Assembly (NCBI GenBank): GCA_030673845.1
Contig: JAUTCQ010000021.1
Location: 186,001 to 250,000, forward strand
Direction: 5' to 3'
DNA length: 64,000 bases
DNA from: Verrucomicrobiota bacterium JB022
GTDB taxonomy: Bacteria; Verrucomicrobiota; Verrucomicrobiia; Opitutales; Oceanipulchritudinaceae
Below, one piece after another: positions 1-8,157 of this stretch. A program made the position numbers and the translations under genes. Below the pieces are notes generated by a model, which was given only the letters and a program-made list of their open reading frames with translations, was not told the origin of the DNA and made no database searches. Position 1 is the stretch's first letter. Every line of letters starts with the position of its first letter.

Positions 1-1
1 G

Positions 2-1390
2 GGTGGCGGGGTGCATTACGACAATGAGACCTCATCCGGAATCGAGATCACCGGAAACGTCTTTGACGGATTGGCCGCAAGCGAACTGGCCAGCGGGCTC
101 ATGCAACCGGCACTGGCTTCCGACAATACTTTTCTCGACCGCACTGAACCAGTTGTCTTGGAAAGCGCTGGTTTCGAAGCCGCCCTGGCAGGCTGGACAA
201 CCGAGGGAAACGGCGCGCTCACCACGACAGAAGCGGCACGGGTCGGCACGTACGGCCTTCGGCTGACTGACTCTAATACCGATACCGCGGCGAGCGTATC
301 TTCAGCGGTCTACCCAGTTGAACCGGGGCAGACCTGGCAAGCCCGCGCCTGGGTGCGCTCCGTCGAGGCTTCCTCGCAGGCAGGCGTGCTCGAACTGCAA
401 TTTGTGAACGCCTCGGGCATGGTCTTGACCGGCTACAACAAGGTAATCAAGGACTACTGGACAGCATGGCGGCGCATCGCGGTGAATGGAGACGCACCAC
501 CAAATGCGGCTGGCGTCCGGGTGGTATTGAGGACTTACGAGAACCGCATTTCGACCGTCGACTACGATGGTATCGGATTGGCGCGAGTTCCCGTTGCGCT
601 CGCTAATCCCGGCTTTGAATGCGGTCTGGTATTTTGGTCAATCGAAGCTGGTGAACCTCAGGCTTCCGCCGATGCCGCCTACACGGGAGGGCGCGGCCTG
701 GAGCTCGTCAACATTGGCGAGGCCGTAAAAGTAGTGAGCCGTGCCATGCCTGTCGTTGTGGGAGAGACGGCGCAGATTCGCATCCGCGCGAGTGTGGTTG
801 ACGGGCAGGGCTTTGCCGTTGGATTGCGCTTTGTGGATCGCGATGGCGCCCTCATTATGGAGACGCTGCACCTGCTGCCCCCAGGCCCCGCTCCTTGGCG
901 CCAATACGTGCACCGCGCGATGGTTCCCGCAGGCTCGGCCACGCTGCAGGTTATCCTCATGGCCGAAGCCGAAGGCAGCGGCAGCGGCAGCGCCTACTTC
1001 GACGATGCTTTTGTACTGACCGCGCCCGCCTTGCCTGAGGCTCCGGTTCCTTCGATCTTTGCGTGGCAAAAGGAACCCAACCCCGCCCTGGCGCGCGGAT
1101 TGGATGGAACGCCGATAGGGCTGAAATTCGCTCTTGGCCTCGGACCAGATTCGGATCTGGGCGATCGAGGATTGCAGATCGAAGCCGAAGGCCCCGTATG
1201 GACCCTTTCATGGCGGCAACCCAAGGCGCGCGACGGGTTCGGGCTTGAGTTGCAACGTTCGACCGACCTTCGCACTTGGGACGCTGTATACAGCACCGAA
1301 CAGGAGGCCGACGCCGATGCGCTCGTCGAACACGCGGCTGAAGTTCCTGCCTGGGGCCAGCCGACCTTTTTCCGCCTGGCGGTGCCCTGA
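2..1390 (+). CDS. secreted beta-helix/carbohydrate-binding protein, C-terminal part (5' truncated by window)
   Basis: The frame is open from the first bases of the window, so the true start lies upstream. The first ~45 residues look like the last rungs of a right-handed beta-helix and align with the same part of the pectate-lyase-like protein at 3293-6142. Two carbohydrate-binding (CBM4/9-like) sandwich modules follow; the second opens with an NPGFE-type motif, and both carry aromatic-rich cores. After the shared PSIFAWQ motif this copy continues ~105 residues into a domain rich in 'STDL..W' and ending FFRLAVP, a C-terminal pattern I associate with secreted Verrucomicrobiota proteins. It probably acts outside the cell or on its surface on an acidic polysaccharide. 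The catalytic half is not in the window, so the activity is inferred from the paralogue only. Confidence 0.75.
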   Translation, partial: GGGVHYDNETSSGIEITGNVFDGLAASELASGLMQPALASDNTFLDRTEPVVLESAGFEAALAGWTTEGNGALTTTEAARVGTYGLRLTDSNTDTAASVSSAVYPVEPGQTWQARAWVRSVEASSQAGVLELQFVNASGMVLTGYNKVIKDYWTAWRRIAVNGDAPPNAAGVRVVLRTYENRISTVDYDGIGLARVPVALANPGFECGLVFWSIEAGEPQASADAAYTGGRGLELVNIGEAVKVVSRAMPVVVGETAQIRIRASVVDGQGFAVGLRFVDRDGALIMETLHLLPPGPAPWRQYVHRAMVPAGSATLQVILMAEAEGSGSGSAYFDDAFVLTAPALPEAPVPSIFAWQKEPNPALARGLDGTPIGLKFALGLGPDSDLGDRGLQIEAEGPVWTLSWRQPKARDGFGLELQRSTDLRTWDAVYSTEQEADADALVEHAAEVPAWGQPTFFRLAVP

Positions 1391-1527
1391 ACCCACAGAG
1401 AGATAACGATCCTGGCTTTTCAATAAAAGCAGTGCTCCGCTCGTGCCATAACCCGGGGCATCCTAGCATCTGGCCATTCGAAGCAGCGCTGCCCAGGCAG
1501 CTCATCCCCAACCCCAAAGACTCCCCT

Positions 1528-2124
1528 ATGAATCCCTTCAGCCCTACATATCGTCGCAGTCGTACCTTGCATCGGCTGCTGACAGTCGCCGCGACCTTCG
1601 GTGCCGCATTTTCGTTGCCGGCGCGCACCCTCATCGAGTTGAGCGACGCCCACGCCTCCGAGTGGCGGCTATTTGTGCCGTCGAAATATGCCGATTGCGG
1701 CGCTTCTTTTCAGATCGACTCGGGCATTGCCTTGATGAAGTCCGACGAACTGGCCCGTTTTGCCCTGCAGTCATCGCTGGCGGCGGTCGAACCGGGGCAG
1801 CCCTGCCATTACAAGGCGCGGATTCTGATTACACCGCAGTCGGAGCTTGAACGCAAATCCCCCGGCGTGGTGCTGCGCCTGACTTACTACAATGCGGACA
1901 AGAAGCCGCTGGACAGTGAGCACCTGCACATCGGGATCGGCGGCGAGACGGCTACCGTTGCCGCCATCGGCAACCTGAACCGCAAAAGCTGGCCCGGCGG
2001 CTGGACCGATCTGGAGGGAGACTTCGAAGCCCCTGCCAACGCGCATTACGTGCAGGTCGCGCTCTTCATCTGGACGGGCAAAGGCCCTGTGGCATGGCAC
2101 GCGGTAGAAGTCACCGCCCAATGA
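1528..2124 (+). CDS. free-standing secreted carbohydrate-binding-like domain
   Basis: This is a 198-residue protein with an N-terminal signal peptide (basic R-R-S-R, hydrophobic stretch to ~residue 30, cleavage near LPA). The ATG at 1528 is chosen because the frame upstream gives no signal-peptide-like sequence. The mature part matches residues ~30-200 of the polysaccharide lyase at 19240-22143 nearly end to end: W.LFVP, ARFALQS, EPGQ, PGV.LRLT, LNR.SWP and VQVALF.W.G.GPV.W all recur. It is therefore the lyase's accessory beta-sandwich domain encoded alone, without a catalytic domain. A role in binding the same polymer, at the surface or in the periplasm, is an inference. It lies 137 bases after the preceding gene and 39 before the next, all on the plus strand. 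Confidence 0.8.
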   Translation: MNPFSPTYRRSRTLHRLLTVAATFGAAFSLPARTLIELSDAHASEWRLFVPSKYADCGASFQIDSGIALMKSDELARFALQSSLAAVEPGQPCHYKARILITPQSELERKSPGVVLRLTYYNADKKPLDSEHLHIGIGGETATVAAIGNLNRKSWPGGWTDLEGDFEAPANAHYVQVALFIWTGKGPVAWHAVEVTAQ

Positions 2125-2163
2125 TGTCTCTTATTTTTTTTTAACACCCACACTCCTCTGCAC

Positions 2164-3180
2164 ATGAAACAGCCCCTCAAGACCTTCCTAAAGGCATGCT
2201 CCCTCGCCGCAGTCCTTGCTGCCGGCACGCTGCACAGCCAGACCGTGCTGCTCGACGACTCGTTTGCCGATGGCAATCGCTTCGAGGCCAACTTCCCGGA
2301 TGAGGCTGCCGTCTGGACCGGCTCCCCCGAAGGCCTCGTTGTCAATACCGGCAGCCTGGACTTCACCTTTGGCGGTAGCACCACCCGTATCTGGACCTAC
2401 TTTACCGGGACGCCCTACACGCTCAACGTGGGAGAAAAGTTGACCGTATCGGTAACACTGGTCCCCACCGGGCTCAGTTCCGGGGCCAGCCGCGGCTTTC
2501 GCATGGGCCTGTTCCATCATGAAGAGGGACGCGTCGAAGAAGATATCAACACCGACTCCGGAGGCGCGGTCAGCCCTTGGGCCGACTCCGAAGGCTACGC
2601 CGCATTTCTACGCTTCACCTCGAACCCCACGGGCTCCGTAACGGAACTCGGTAAGCGCATGCCGCCCAACAACAGCCTGCTGGGCAGCACCTCCGCCTTT
2701 ACCCGTCTCTCGGATTCCGGCACCTACAGCTTTCAGGATGGCGTGGAGTATACGCTGAGCTACGAACTGTATCTGGAGAGCCAAAGCAATCTGGTACAGA
2801 CGATGAACATCTACGAAGGCTCGACCCTCGTCTCCAGCTACGCCGTCAACGACAACGGAACGGATCTGGGCGAAGGCGCGCCGTTCAAAACCTTTGATAT
2901 GCTCTTCCTGCGGGTGAGCGACGCGGCCAGCACCGCAAGCCAGGTTTCGATCAAGAACATCTCGGCCCAAGTCGAAAGCGGCAGCACCGGGGGCGGAGAG
3001 TCTTGGGGCGGCTATCCTTACACCCAGGAAAACTGGGTTCATGCCGCCAACTGGTTTGGCTCACTCTATCTGGCGGAGTTTCCCTGGGTATATAGCCCTC
3101 GGATGGGGCGCTGGATCTATTTCACGCACGAGCCTGCACCGGCCAGCAGCGGCGAATGGGTTTGGGTTCCAAAAGACTGA
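2164..3180 (+). CDS. secreted beta-sandwich protein with C-terminal W/Y-rich tail
   Basis: This is a 338-residue protein with a clear signal peptide ending near LHSQ. Residues ~25-270 form a LamG/concanavalin-like sandwich domain: SF...R opening, YFTGTPYTLNVGEKL, GFRMGLF, FDMLFLRVS. The same domain occurs twice in the 1228-residue protein at 55392-59078. After a Ser/Gly linker the last ~50 residues are a W/Y-rich tail (PWVYSPRMGRWIYFT, ending GEWVWVPKD). Equivalent tails end the protein at 46849-47817 and sit inside the 55392-59078 protein. The tail's function is unknown to me; it may be a surface-retention or export module. A strong hairpin terminator follows 30 bases after the stop. Confidence 0.75.
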   Translation: MKQPLKTFLKACSLAAVLAAGTLHSQTVLLDDSFADGNRFEANFPDEAAVWTGSPEGLVVNTGSLDFTFGGSTTRIWTYFTGTPYTLNVGEKLTVSVTLVPTGLSSGASRGFRMGLFHHEEGRVEEDINTDSGGAVSPWADSEGYAAFLRFTSNPTGSVTELGKRMPPNNSLLGSTSAFTRLSDSGTYSFQDGVEYTLSYELYLESQSNLVQTMNIYEGSTLVSSYAVNDNGTDLGEGAPFKTFDMLFLRVSDAASTASQVSIKNISAQVESGSTGGGESWGGYPYTQENWVHAANWFGSLYLAEFPWVYSPRMGRWIYFTHEPAPASSGEWVWVPKD

Positions 3181-3210
3181 TTCTTTTGGATAGTGACACA
3201 GGGCCAAGAC

Positions 3211-3239
3211 GAGCCTCCGGGAAACCGGAGGCTCTTTTT
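3211..3239 (+). terminator. rho-independent terminator after the W-tail protein
   Basis: A perfect 10-bp stem GAGCCTCCGG/CCGGAGGCTC closes a GAAA tetraloop and is followed by TTTTT. It lies between convergent genes. The U-tract favours plus-strand termination of the 2164-3180 transcript. Confidence 0.9.
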
Positions 3240-3292
3240 GTGGCCCGTCCTGAGCAAAAAGCGCTCCGCTGAAGGACGGAGCGCGGTGGCGC

Positions 3293-6142
3293 CTAGAGGC
3301 GTTGCCATGCAAAGATCGAAGGCGTGCTTGGCGTCGGCCGGTCTGGAGCTTCCATCAGCACGAAATCATCGAAGTCAGCTTCCAGGCCGGAGGTGGCGAA
3401 GGAGCGAATCCGCACCCGCACGAAGGCGGTGCTGGCGGGGGCGATGGCCTGCAAGACATATTGCCGCCAATCCGCCGCGTCCGCCGCCGAAGGGAGCGTA
3501 TAGGACTGCTCGTCGATGATGCTGCCGGATGCGTTGGAGAAGCGCAGCCAGACGCGCACCCCCTCCCCTGAATTGACGCGGGCGCGGAAGCGGACCTGAT
3601 AGGTCTTGCCCGCGGTGGCGGGGACTTCCTCGCTTTTGAGGGAAGAATTGAGCGAAGCGGAGTTATCGGTCACGCGCACGCCATAGCTGCCATTAAATGC
3701 TGCATTGGTGTCGGCGACGCTGAGGCCGTTATCGCCGGTGTCGTCCCAGAAGTCGAGTTGCCCTTCGAAGCCGGGATTGGCGATCCCGACCGGGAGCACG
3801 CCCAGGCGAAAGCCGTCGAAATCGACCGTCGCCTCTTTGTCGTCATATGAGCGGACTGCAATGCGGCAGCTTGCGGTGCCAGCTGGCGCGTCGCCTGTGA
3901 TTGAGACCAGTCGCCACTCAGTCCAGTAATCTTTGATCTGGGTGGAAACGTTGCGAAGAACGTTGTTCGAGCTGTTCAGGAACTGCAATTGGACAACAGC
4001 TCCCGTATCGTCGCCCGCCACGAATTTGGTCCAGAATTGTAATTGGCACGTCTCGCCCGGGTTGACGCTGTAGCTGCCACTTTCCAGACGTGAGCTGTAG
4101 GCTGAGCCGCTGCCGACACTGGTATCGGTCAGGCGAAGACGATAAGTGCCGTCTTTGGCACTGCCTGAGACCACGGCGGAAAAGGAGGCCTCCGCCTGCA
4201 CCCAACCGGTGATGCCCGACTCGAAACTGCCGTTGCTTAGCGATAGGGAATCGAGCATGTCGGTAAACGAGTTGCCACTGGTAGCGTCGGGAGCCATGGC
4301 GCCGCCCGAAAACTGCGCAGCGGTGATGCCGATGAAGTCGTTGTCGACCACAGAGATGTCATCCGAGCCGGTATTGTCGATCTGGATTCCACTGGAGGGC
4401 GACCGCAGCACCCACACGTTGTCGCCGAACAGGTGATCGGTGCTTGCTTCCTTGAGGTAGATCGCGCCTTCATTCTCTAGCAGGAAACGGTTGTGTAAAA
4501 TCTTCCAGTCGTTGTTGCCGCCTCCGAGCCATACACCACCGTTGTAGTAGCCGTCGTTGGGCGCACTGAAGTCGCAGTTGTAGACGACATTGCGGGGGCC
4601 ATTGATGCCGTGGCTGGTGTCGTTGGCAGAATAGACGGCGCCGCCATAACTTCCGTCGCCCACATTGGAAAGCACGACACAGTTTTCGAAGAGATTTTCG
4701 TTGGCGTAGCCGGCATGGAACTGCGCATCGCTGCCGTAGAAGGTGCTGTTGCGGATCACATTGCCGGATGCGCCCCACTGGACGATCGGCGCGTGGCGCA
4801 GGAAGGCAGTCGACACGTCTTCCATCAGGCAGTCGTAGGATTGATCCCAACCGACGTAGGCGCTCCCGCCGTGGCCCTTCCAGACGCCATCGATCATCGT
4901 GCAGTCGCGGATCTCGCCATACTTCGAGCTGACCATGTAGAGCGGATGGCGGCCAGCCTTCCTGACCGTCACGTTTTGCGCCCAGCATTCCCAAGCGTTG
5001 CTGAAGAGAAAGCCGCAGATCCAGAGATCGGTAGTCTGCTCCAGCGTCAGGTCTTCAACTCCGCAGCGCTCGATGGGCGCGAGTTTGCGGACATAGGGCA
5101 CGTCTGCCAGTGTGAATTCAACCCGAAAATTGCCATCAACGGTGAGCGTGTTGCCGCTGACGCCGGTGACCTCGTATTGGTTGGCACGGTGCACGCCGAA
5201 GGTAATTGGGTTGCCTGTCTCAGCGTTCCAGCGGCTCGTCGGCGGGGCTTGGATCTCCAACTTGTCGCCAACGCTGAAGCCGTGCCCCGAGGAAAGCACG
5301 ATCTCGTCGTCTCCGCGGGCGGCAGTAGCGGTCAGGTTCTTCTGCGAATAGATTGTGTTGTTAAAGGTGGGCTGGCCTCCAAGGAAGGAAATGGCACCGA
5401 TCAACCCTACCCCGCCCACTTCATTGGGGATACGCCAGGGATCCGAGACGGTAGAGCTATCGAGCGTGACGGTCATTGAACTGGTCTGTGTCGCGCTGGA
5501 AAAGTATTGCGCCTCTACCGAAAGCGTTACGCTGCCAGCACCGGCTTTGCTGATGACCTTCTGGCCACTGGTGGAGATGGAGCAGATGGGAACCTCGCTG
5601 TTGCTCGAGCGAGAGACGGATTGCACAGTGGTGCCGTCAACCTTGATCGTGAGCTTCTTCAGGTCATCGGGATTCGCAAATGCCTGAATGTAGGTGTTGC
5701 GGTAGACCGTCGAGCCGGAGGCGGGGCGGGTGAACTCGGGTGCGCTGGTGGGACCGGCCCAGCGGAAAACGATCTTGGTGGAGCCTTCCCCTGCCCCACG
5801 CAGCACGACGCCGCTGTTTTCGATGACGACCGGGCGGTCCAGATAATAAGTGCCGGCACCGAGGTACACGACCCCACCACTGGTGAGGCTCGCCGCAGCC
5901 GCCTCGATGGCTGCGGAGTCGTCTGCCGAGTCACTGCCGTAGGCGCTCAGGTCGACCAGTGGCGATGTGACAGCGGGAATGCCGCCCGCAATGCCCGCCT
6001 TGGTCCAGTCGGGGTAAGTCAATCCGTCTGGGCCGACGATGTCGGCAAAGGCCGTTACCGCCGAGAGGCCCGCGATCAGGGACGCCAGCGGTTTCAGATT
6101 TCGGAATTGGGGTCTATGAAGGAGTGGGGTTGTATTTTTCAT
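3293..6142 (-). CDS. secreted pectate-lyase-superfamily beta-helix protein with two CBM-like modules
   Basis: This protein has 949 residues if translation starts at the ATG at 6142; an in-frame TTG nine bases upstream is less likely. An N-terminal hydrophobic segment (ASLIAGLSAVTAFA) reads as a signal peptide. The next part has the Pectate_lyase_3 hallmark: a D-Y/S-A-A-I-E-A-A segment with GGVVYLGAGTYYL, followed by N-rich beta-helix rungs to ~residue 630. Two CBM4/9-like sandwich modules opening NGSFESG and NPGFEGQ occupy the last ~300 residues. It is a paralogue of the truncated gene at the window's left edge, but it stops right after PSIFAWQ and lacks that gene's C-terminal domain. The likely role is extracellular lyase or hydrolase action on an acidic polysaccharide; the substrate is not readable. 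Its left-hand neighbour on the plus strand is convergent. Confidence 0.8.
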   Translation of the reverse strand: MKNTTPLLHRPQFRNLKPLASLIAGLSAVTAFADIVGPDGLTYPDWTKAGIAGGIPAVTSPLVDLSAYGSDSADDSAAIEAAAASLTSGGVVYLGAGTYYLDRPVVIENSGVVLRGAGEGSTKIVFRWAGPTSAPEFTRPASGSTVYRNTYIQAFANPDDLKKLTIKVDGTTVQSVSRSSNSEVPICSISTSGQKVISKAGAGSVTLSVEAQYFSSATQTSSMTVTLDSSTVSDPWRIPNEVGGVGLIGAISFLGGQPTFNNTIYSQKNLTATAARGDDEIVLSSGHGFSVGDKLEIQAPPTSRWNAETGNPITFGVHRANQYEVTGVSGNTLTVDGNFRVEFTLADVPYVRKLAPIERCGVEDLTLEQTTDLWICGFLFSNAWECWAQNVTVRKAGRHPLYMVSSKYGEIRDCTMIDGVWKGHGGSAYVGWDQSYDCLMEDVSTAFLRHAPIVQWGASGNVIRNSTFYGSDAQFHAGYANENLFENCVVLSNVGDGSYGGAVYSANDTSHGINGPRNVVYNCDFSAPNDGYYNGGVWLGGGNNDWKILHNRFLLENEGAIYLKEASTDHLFGDNVWVLRSPSSGIQIDNTGSDDISVVDNDFIGITAAQFSGGAMAPDATSGNSFTDMLDSLSLSNGSFESGITGWVQAEASFSAVVSGSAKDGTYRLRLTDTSVGSGSAYSSRLESGSYSVNPGETCQLQFWTKFVAGDDTGAVVQLQFLNSSNNVLRNVSTQIKDYWTEWRLVSITGDAPAGTASCRIAVRSYDDKEATVDFDGFRLGVLPVGIANPGFEGQLDFWDDTGDNGLSVADTNAAFNGSYGVRVTDNSASLNSSLKSEEVPATAGKTYQVRFRARVNSGEGVRVWLRFSNASGSIIDEQSYTLPSAADAADWRQYVLQAIAPASTAFVRVRIRSFATSGLEADFDDFVLMEAPDRPTPSTPSIFAWQRL

Positions 6143-6222
6143 GGGACCCAAGCCTATCTAGCTCGTTCCCGCCCGACGAAAGTCCTGCTACTTCTATTGA
6201 TAAGCGAGCGAGCGGATCGAAT

Positions 6223-6250
6223 AAAGAGGATCTCCGTCGAGATCCTCTTT
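6223..6250 (-). terminator. hairpin terminator downstream of the first symporter
   Basis: A perfect 12-bp inverted repeat (AAAGAGGATCTC, loop CGTC, GAGATCCTCTTT) lies 30 bases beyond the symporter stop. On the minus strand the stem ends in CTCTTT and the following T-rich tract is short, so termination is likely but the tail is weak. Confidence 0.6.
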
Positions 6251-6280
6251 TCAACTCTACTACCAAAACGCTACTCAGGA

Positions 6281-8008
6281 TCACCGCTTGCTGGCGCGCC
6301 ACATCATAAAGCCCCCGACTGCTGCAACAAAGGCGGCGATGCCGACAATCATGAAGCGCGCACTCAACGGATTGGGCAGAAAGACCAGCAGCGTGACGAA
6401 CCCTCCCACTGCAAGAGCGAAGCGGCCCAGGATGCGCAGCTGAAAGTCGTCATTGGCTTCACCGACTTCGCGGGCGAAATCGATCGGGCGGTGCATACGG
6501 GTATAGAATTCATCAACCTGCTCCCGATACGCGGGCGTCATCCGGCGGGCAAAGGGACGGGTCGCCAGGAAACCGAGCGCACCCAGGCCGTAAACCAGGA
6601 AGGTGATGGTGGGCCAGCTGAAGGCAGGCAACCCGAGGGCCGTTGTTCGATAGAGCTCGACCAGGCTCGGCAGCGTAGCACACCCGACAGCGACAAAGAC
6701 CGACCAGCGGGGCACGCGACGCACGAAGATCCCCAGCACCAGCGGCACGGTCAGCGGCCCCCCAATGACGGCGCCGATACGAAAGGCGACCTCAAAAATG
6801 CCATGGCCACTCGCGCCCGCAAAATAGCAGGAGATGCCGATAATGAGGCAGCCAAAGAAGATGGATGTGGCCCGTCCTATCTTCACTTCGGCCTCTGGAG
6901 GGATCGGTTTCAGCCCCGTAAGGCGCCGCAGGGCGGGCAAGACATCACGAACAACCATGGCGGCATTGCGATTGATGCCCGTATCCATCGAACTCATGGT
7001 GGCGGCAAACATCGCAACGACAATCATTCCGGCCAGGCCATTGGGCAGCAGGCGCGTGCTGACAAAGGCATAGGCTCCCTCCGCGGGATTGTTCAGCGGC
7101 AGAGTCGCGATCTGGTCGGCGAACAACATGCGCCCGGTGATCGGAGGAATGATCCAGCAAAGGGTACCCATCGCCATCAGCCCAGCGGCAAGCCAGGCCG
7201 ACCATCGCGCTTCCTTCCCGTCCTTGACGGAGAAGTAGCGCTGCGCGGAATTGAGCGAACACTGCGTCATGATCTGAAACAGCAGCATTGCGCCGATCCA
7301 TGGCAGCCCGAACTTGCCCGCCAACTCGTGCCCCTGGGGCTTGAGCAGCTGATAGTCCCCATGCAAGGCAGGGTCTCCAAGCCGCTCGATAAACAAACCG
7401 AGCCCGCCAACCTCCTGAATGCACAGTACCGCAATGAGGGCCGTCATCGGCAACATCATCAGCCCTTGCACAAAGTCGGTCCCCATCACCGCCCAACTGC
7501 CTCCCGTGGTGGAATAGATCATGACGACCGCGCCAATTCCGATGATGACCCACAGGATGGGCAGCCCAAAGATGGTGCTGCTGAACAGCGCCAATGCCCA
7601 CAGCTGGATGCCGGCCCCGAGCAGGAAGACCACGAGCCCGACGTAGGCGTAAATCTGCTGGGCGGATGCGCCGTAACGCATCCTTACGACCTCGGGGAAA
7701 GTGATCGCACGCAGCTGACGAAACCAGGGGGCGAGCCAGAGCGCGTTGATGACGAATGCAATGACATTGCCCAGGTAAATAACCAGATAACTGAGCCCGG
7801 CCGCATAGGCGACGCCGCCATTGCTGGTGAAGGTGATCGCGCTGATCCCGGACATGAAGACGCTGGTGCCGACCAGCCACCATGTGCCTCGGCAGCCGCT
7901 GCGGAAGTAGTCGCTGGCGTCGCGGTCGAGCTTGCGAAATGAAAAACCGATCCCGAGGAGAAACAGCAGGTAAACTAGAATGACGGCGACTTCGATCGTC
8001 TTGTCCAT
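6281..8008 (-). CDS. sodium:solute symporter (SSS family)
   Basis: This is a 575-residue multi-pass membrane protein with ~13-14 hydrophobic segments. The start at 8008 (MDKTIEV) is chosen because it leads straight into the first helix; the frame upstream is arginine/proline-rich and not protein-like. SSS hallmarks are visible: an early GCRGTWW segment, FMSGISAITFTSNGG, and a central ATMSSMDTGINRNA. It is a paralogue of the symporter at 41791-43563. It would bring in a monosaccharide or uronate by Na+ symport across the inner membrane. The substrate is inferred from context: it lies between a pectate-lyase-like gene and a TonB receptor, close to the uronide catabolic genes. Confidence 0.88.
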   Translation of the reverse strand: MDKTIEVAVILVYLLFLLGIGFSFRKLDRDASDYFRSGCRGTWWLVGTSVFMSGISAITFTSNGGVAYAAGLSYLVIYLGNVIAFVINALWLAPWFRQLRAITFPEVVRMRYGASAQQIYAYVGLVVFLLGAGIQLWALALFSSTIFGLPILWVIIGIGAVVMIYSTTGGSWAVMGTDFVQGLMMLPMTALIAVLCIQEVGGLGLFIERLGDPALHGDYQLLKPQGHELAGKFGLPWIGAMLLFQIMTQCSLNSAQRYFSVKDGKEARWSAWLAAGLMAMGTLCWIIPPITGRMLFADQIATLPLNNPAEGAYAFVSTRLLPNGLAGMIVVAMFAATMSSMDTGINRNAAMVVRDVLPALRRLTGLKPIPPEAEVKIGRATSIFFGCLIIGISCYFAGASGHGIFEVAFRIGAVIGGPLTVPLVLGIFVRRVPRWSVFVAVGCATLPSLVELYRTTALGLPAFSWPTITFLVYGLGALGFLATRPFARRMTPAYREQVDEFYTRMHRPIDFAREVGEANDDFQLRILGRFALAVGGFVTLLVFLPNPLSARFMIVGIAAFVAAVGGFMMWRASKR

Positions 8009-8092
8009 AAAGGGTCTGGGGCAAAATAAGGGAAAGCGCGGCCGGAGCCGAACCAGAAATGGGGGAGCAAGCTCCGCCCAGAGGATTTGTGA

Positions 8093-8143
8093 TAAAAGAG
8101 GCAGCCGGCACGCTGCCACCCCCATTGGCTACACGTGCCGGCT
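8093..8143 (-). terminator. terminator downstream of the first TonB receptor
   Basis: On the minus strand a 10-bp stem (AGCCGGCACG/CGTGCCGGCT) with a ~21-base loop lies just after the receptor stop at 8158. It is followed by a short tract containing TCTTTTAT. The long loop lowers confidence slightly. Confidence 0.65.
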
Positions 8144-8157
8144 CTTGTCTCGATTGC

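Noticed and set aside
5507-7942. Long plus-strand open frame of about 800 codons opposite the beta-helix and symporter genes
   Set aside because: The product is low-complexity (Gln/Arg/Glu/Ala-rich), has no domain pattern, and crosses two clear minus-strand genes and a terminator. It is an antisense artefact of GC-rich codon usage.
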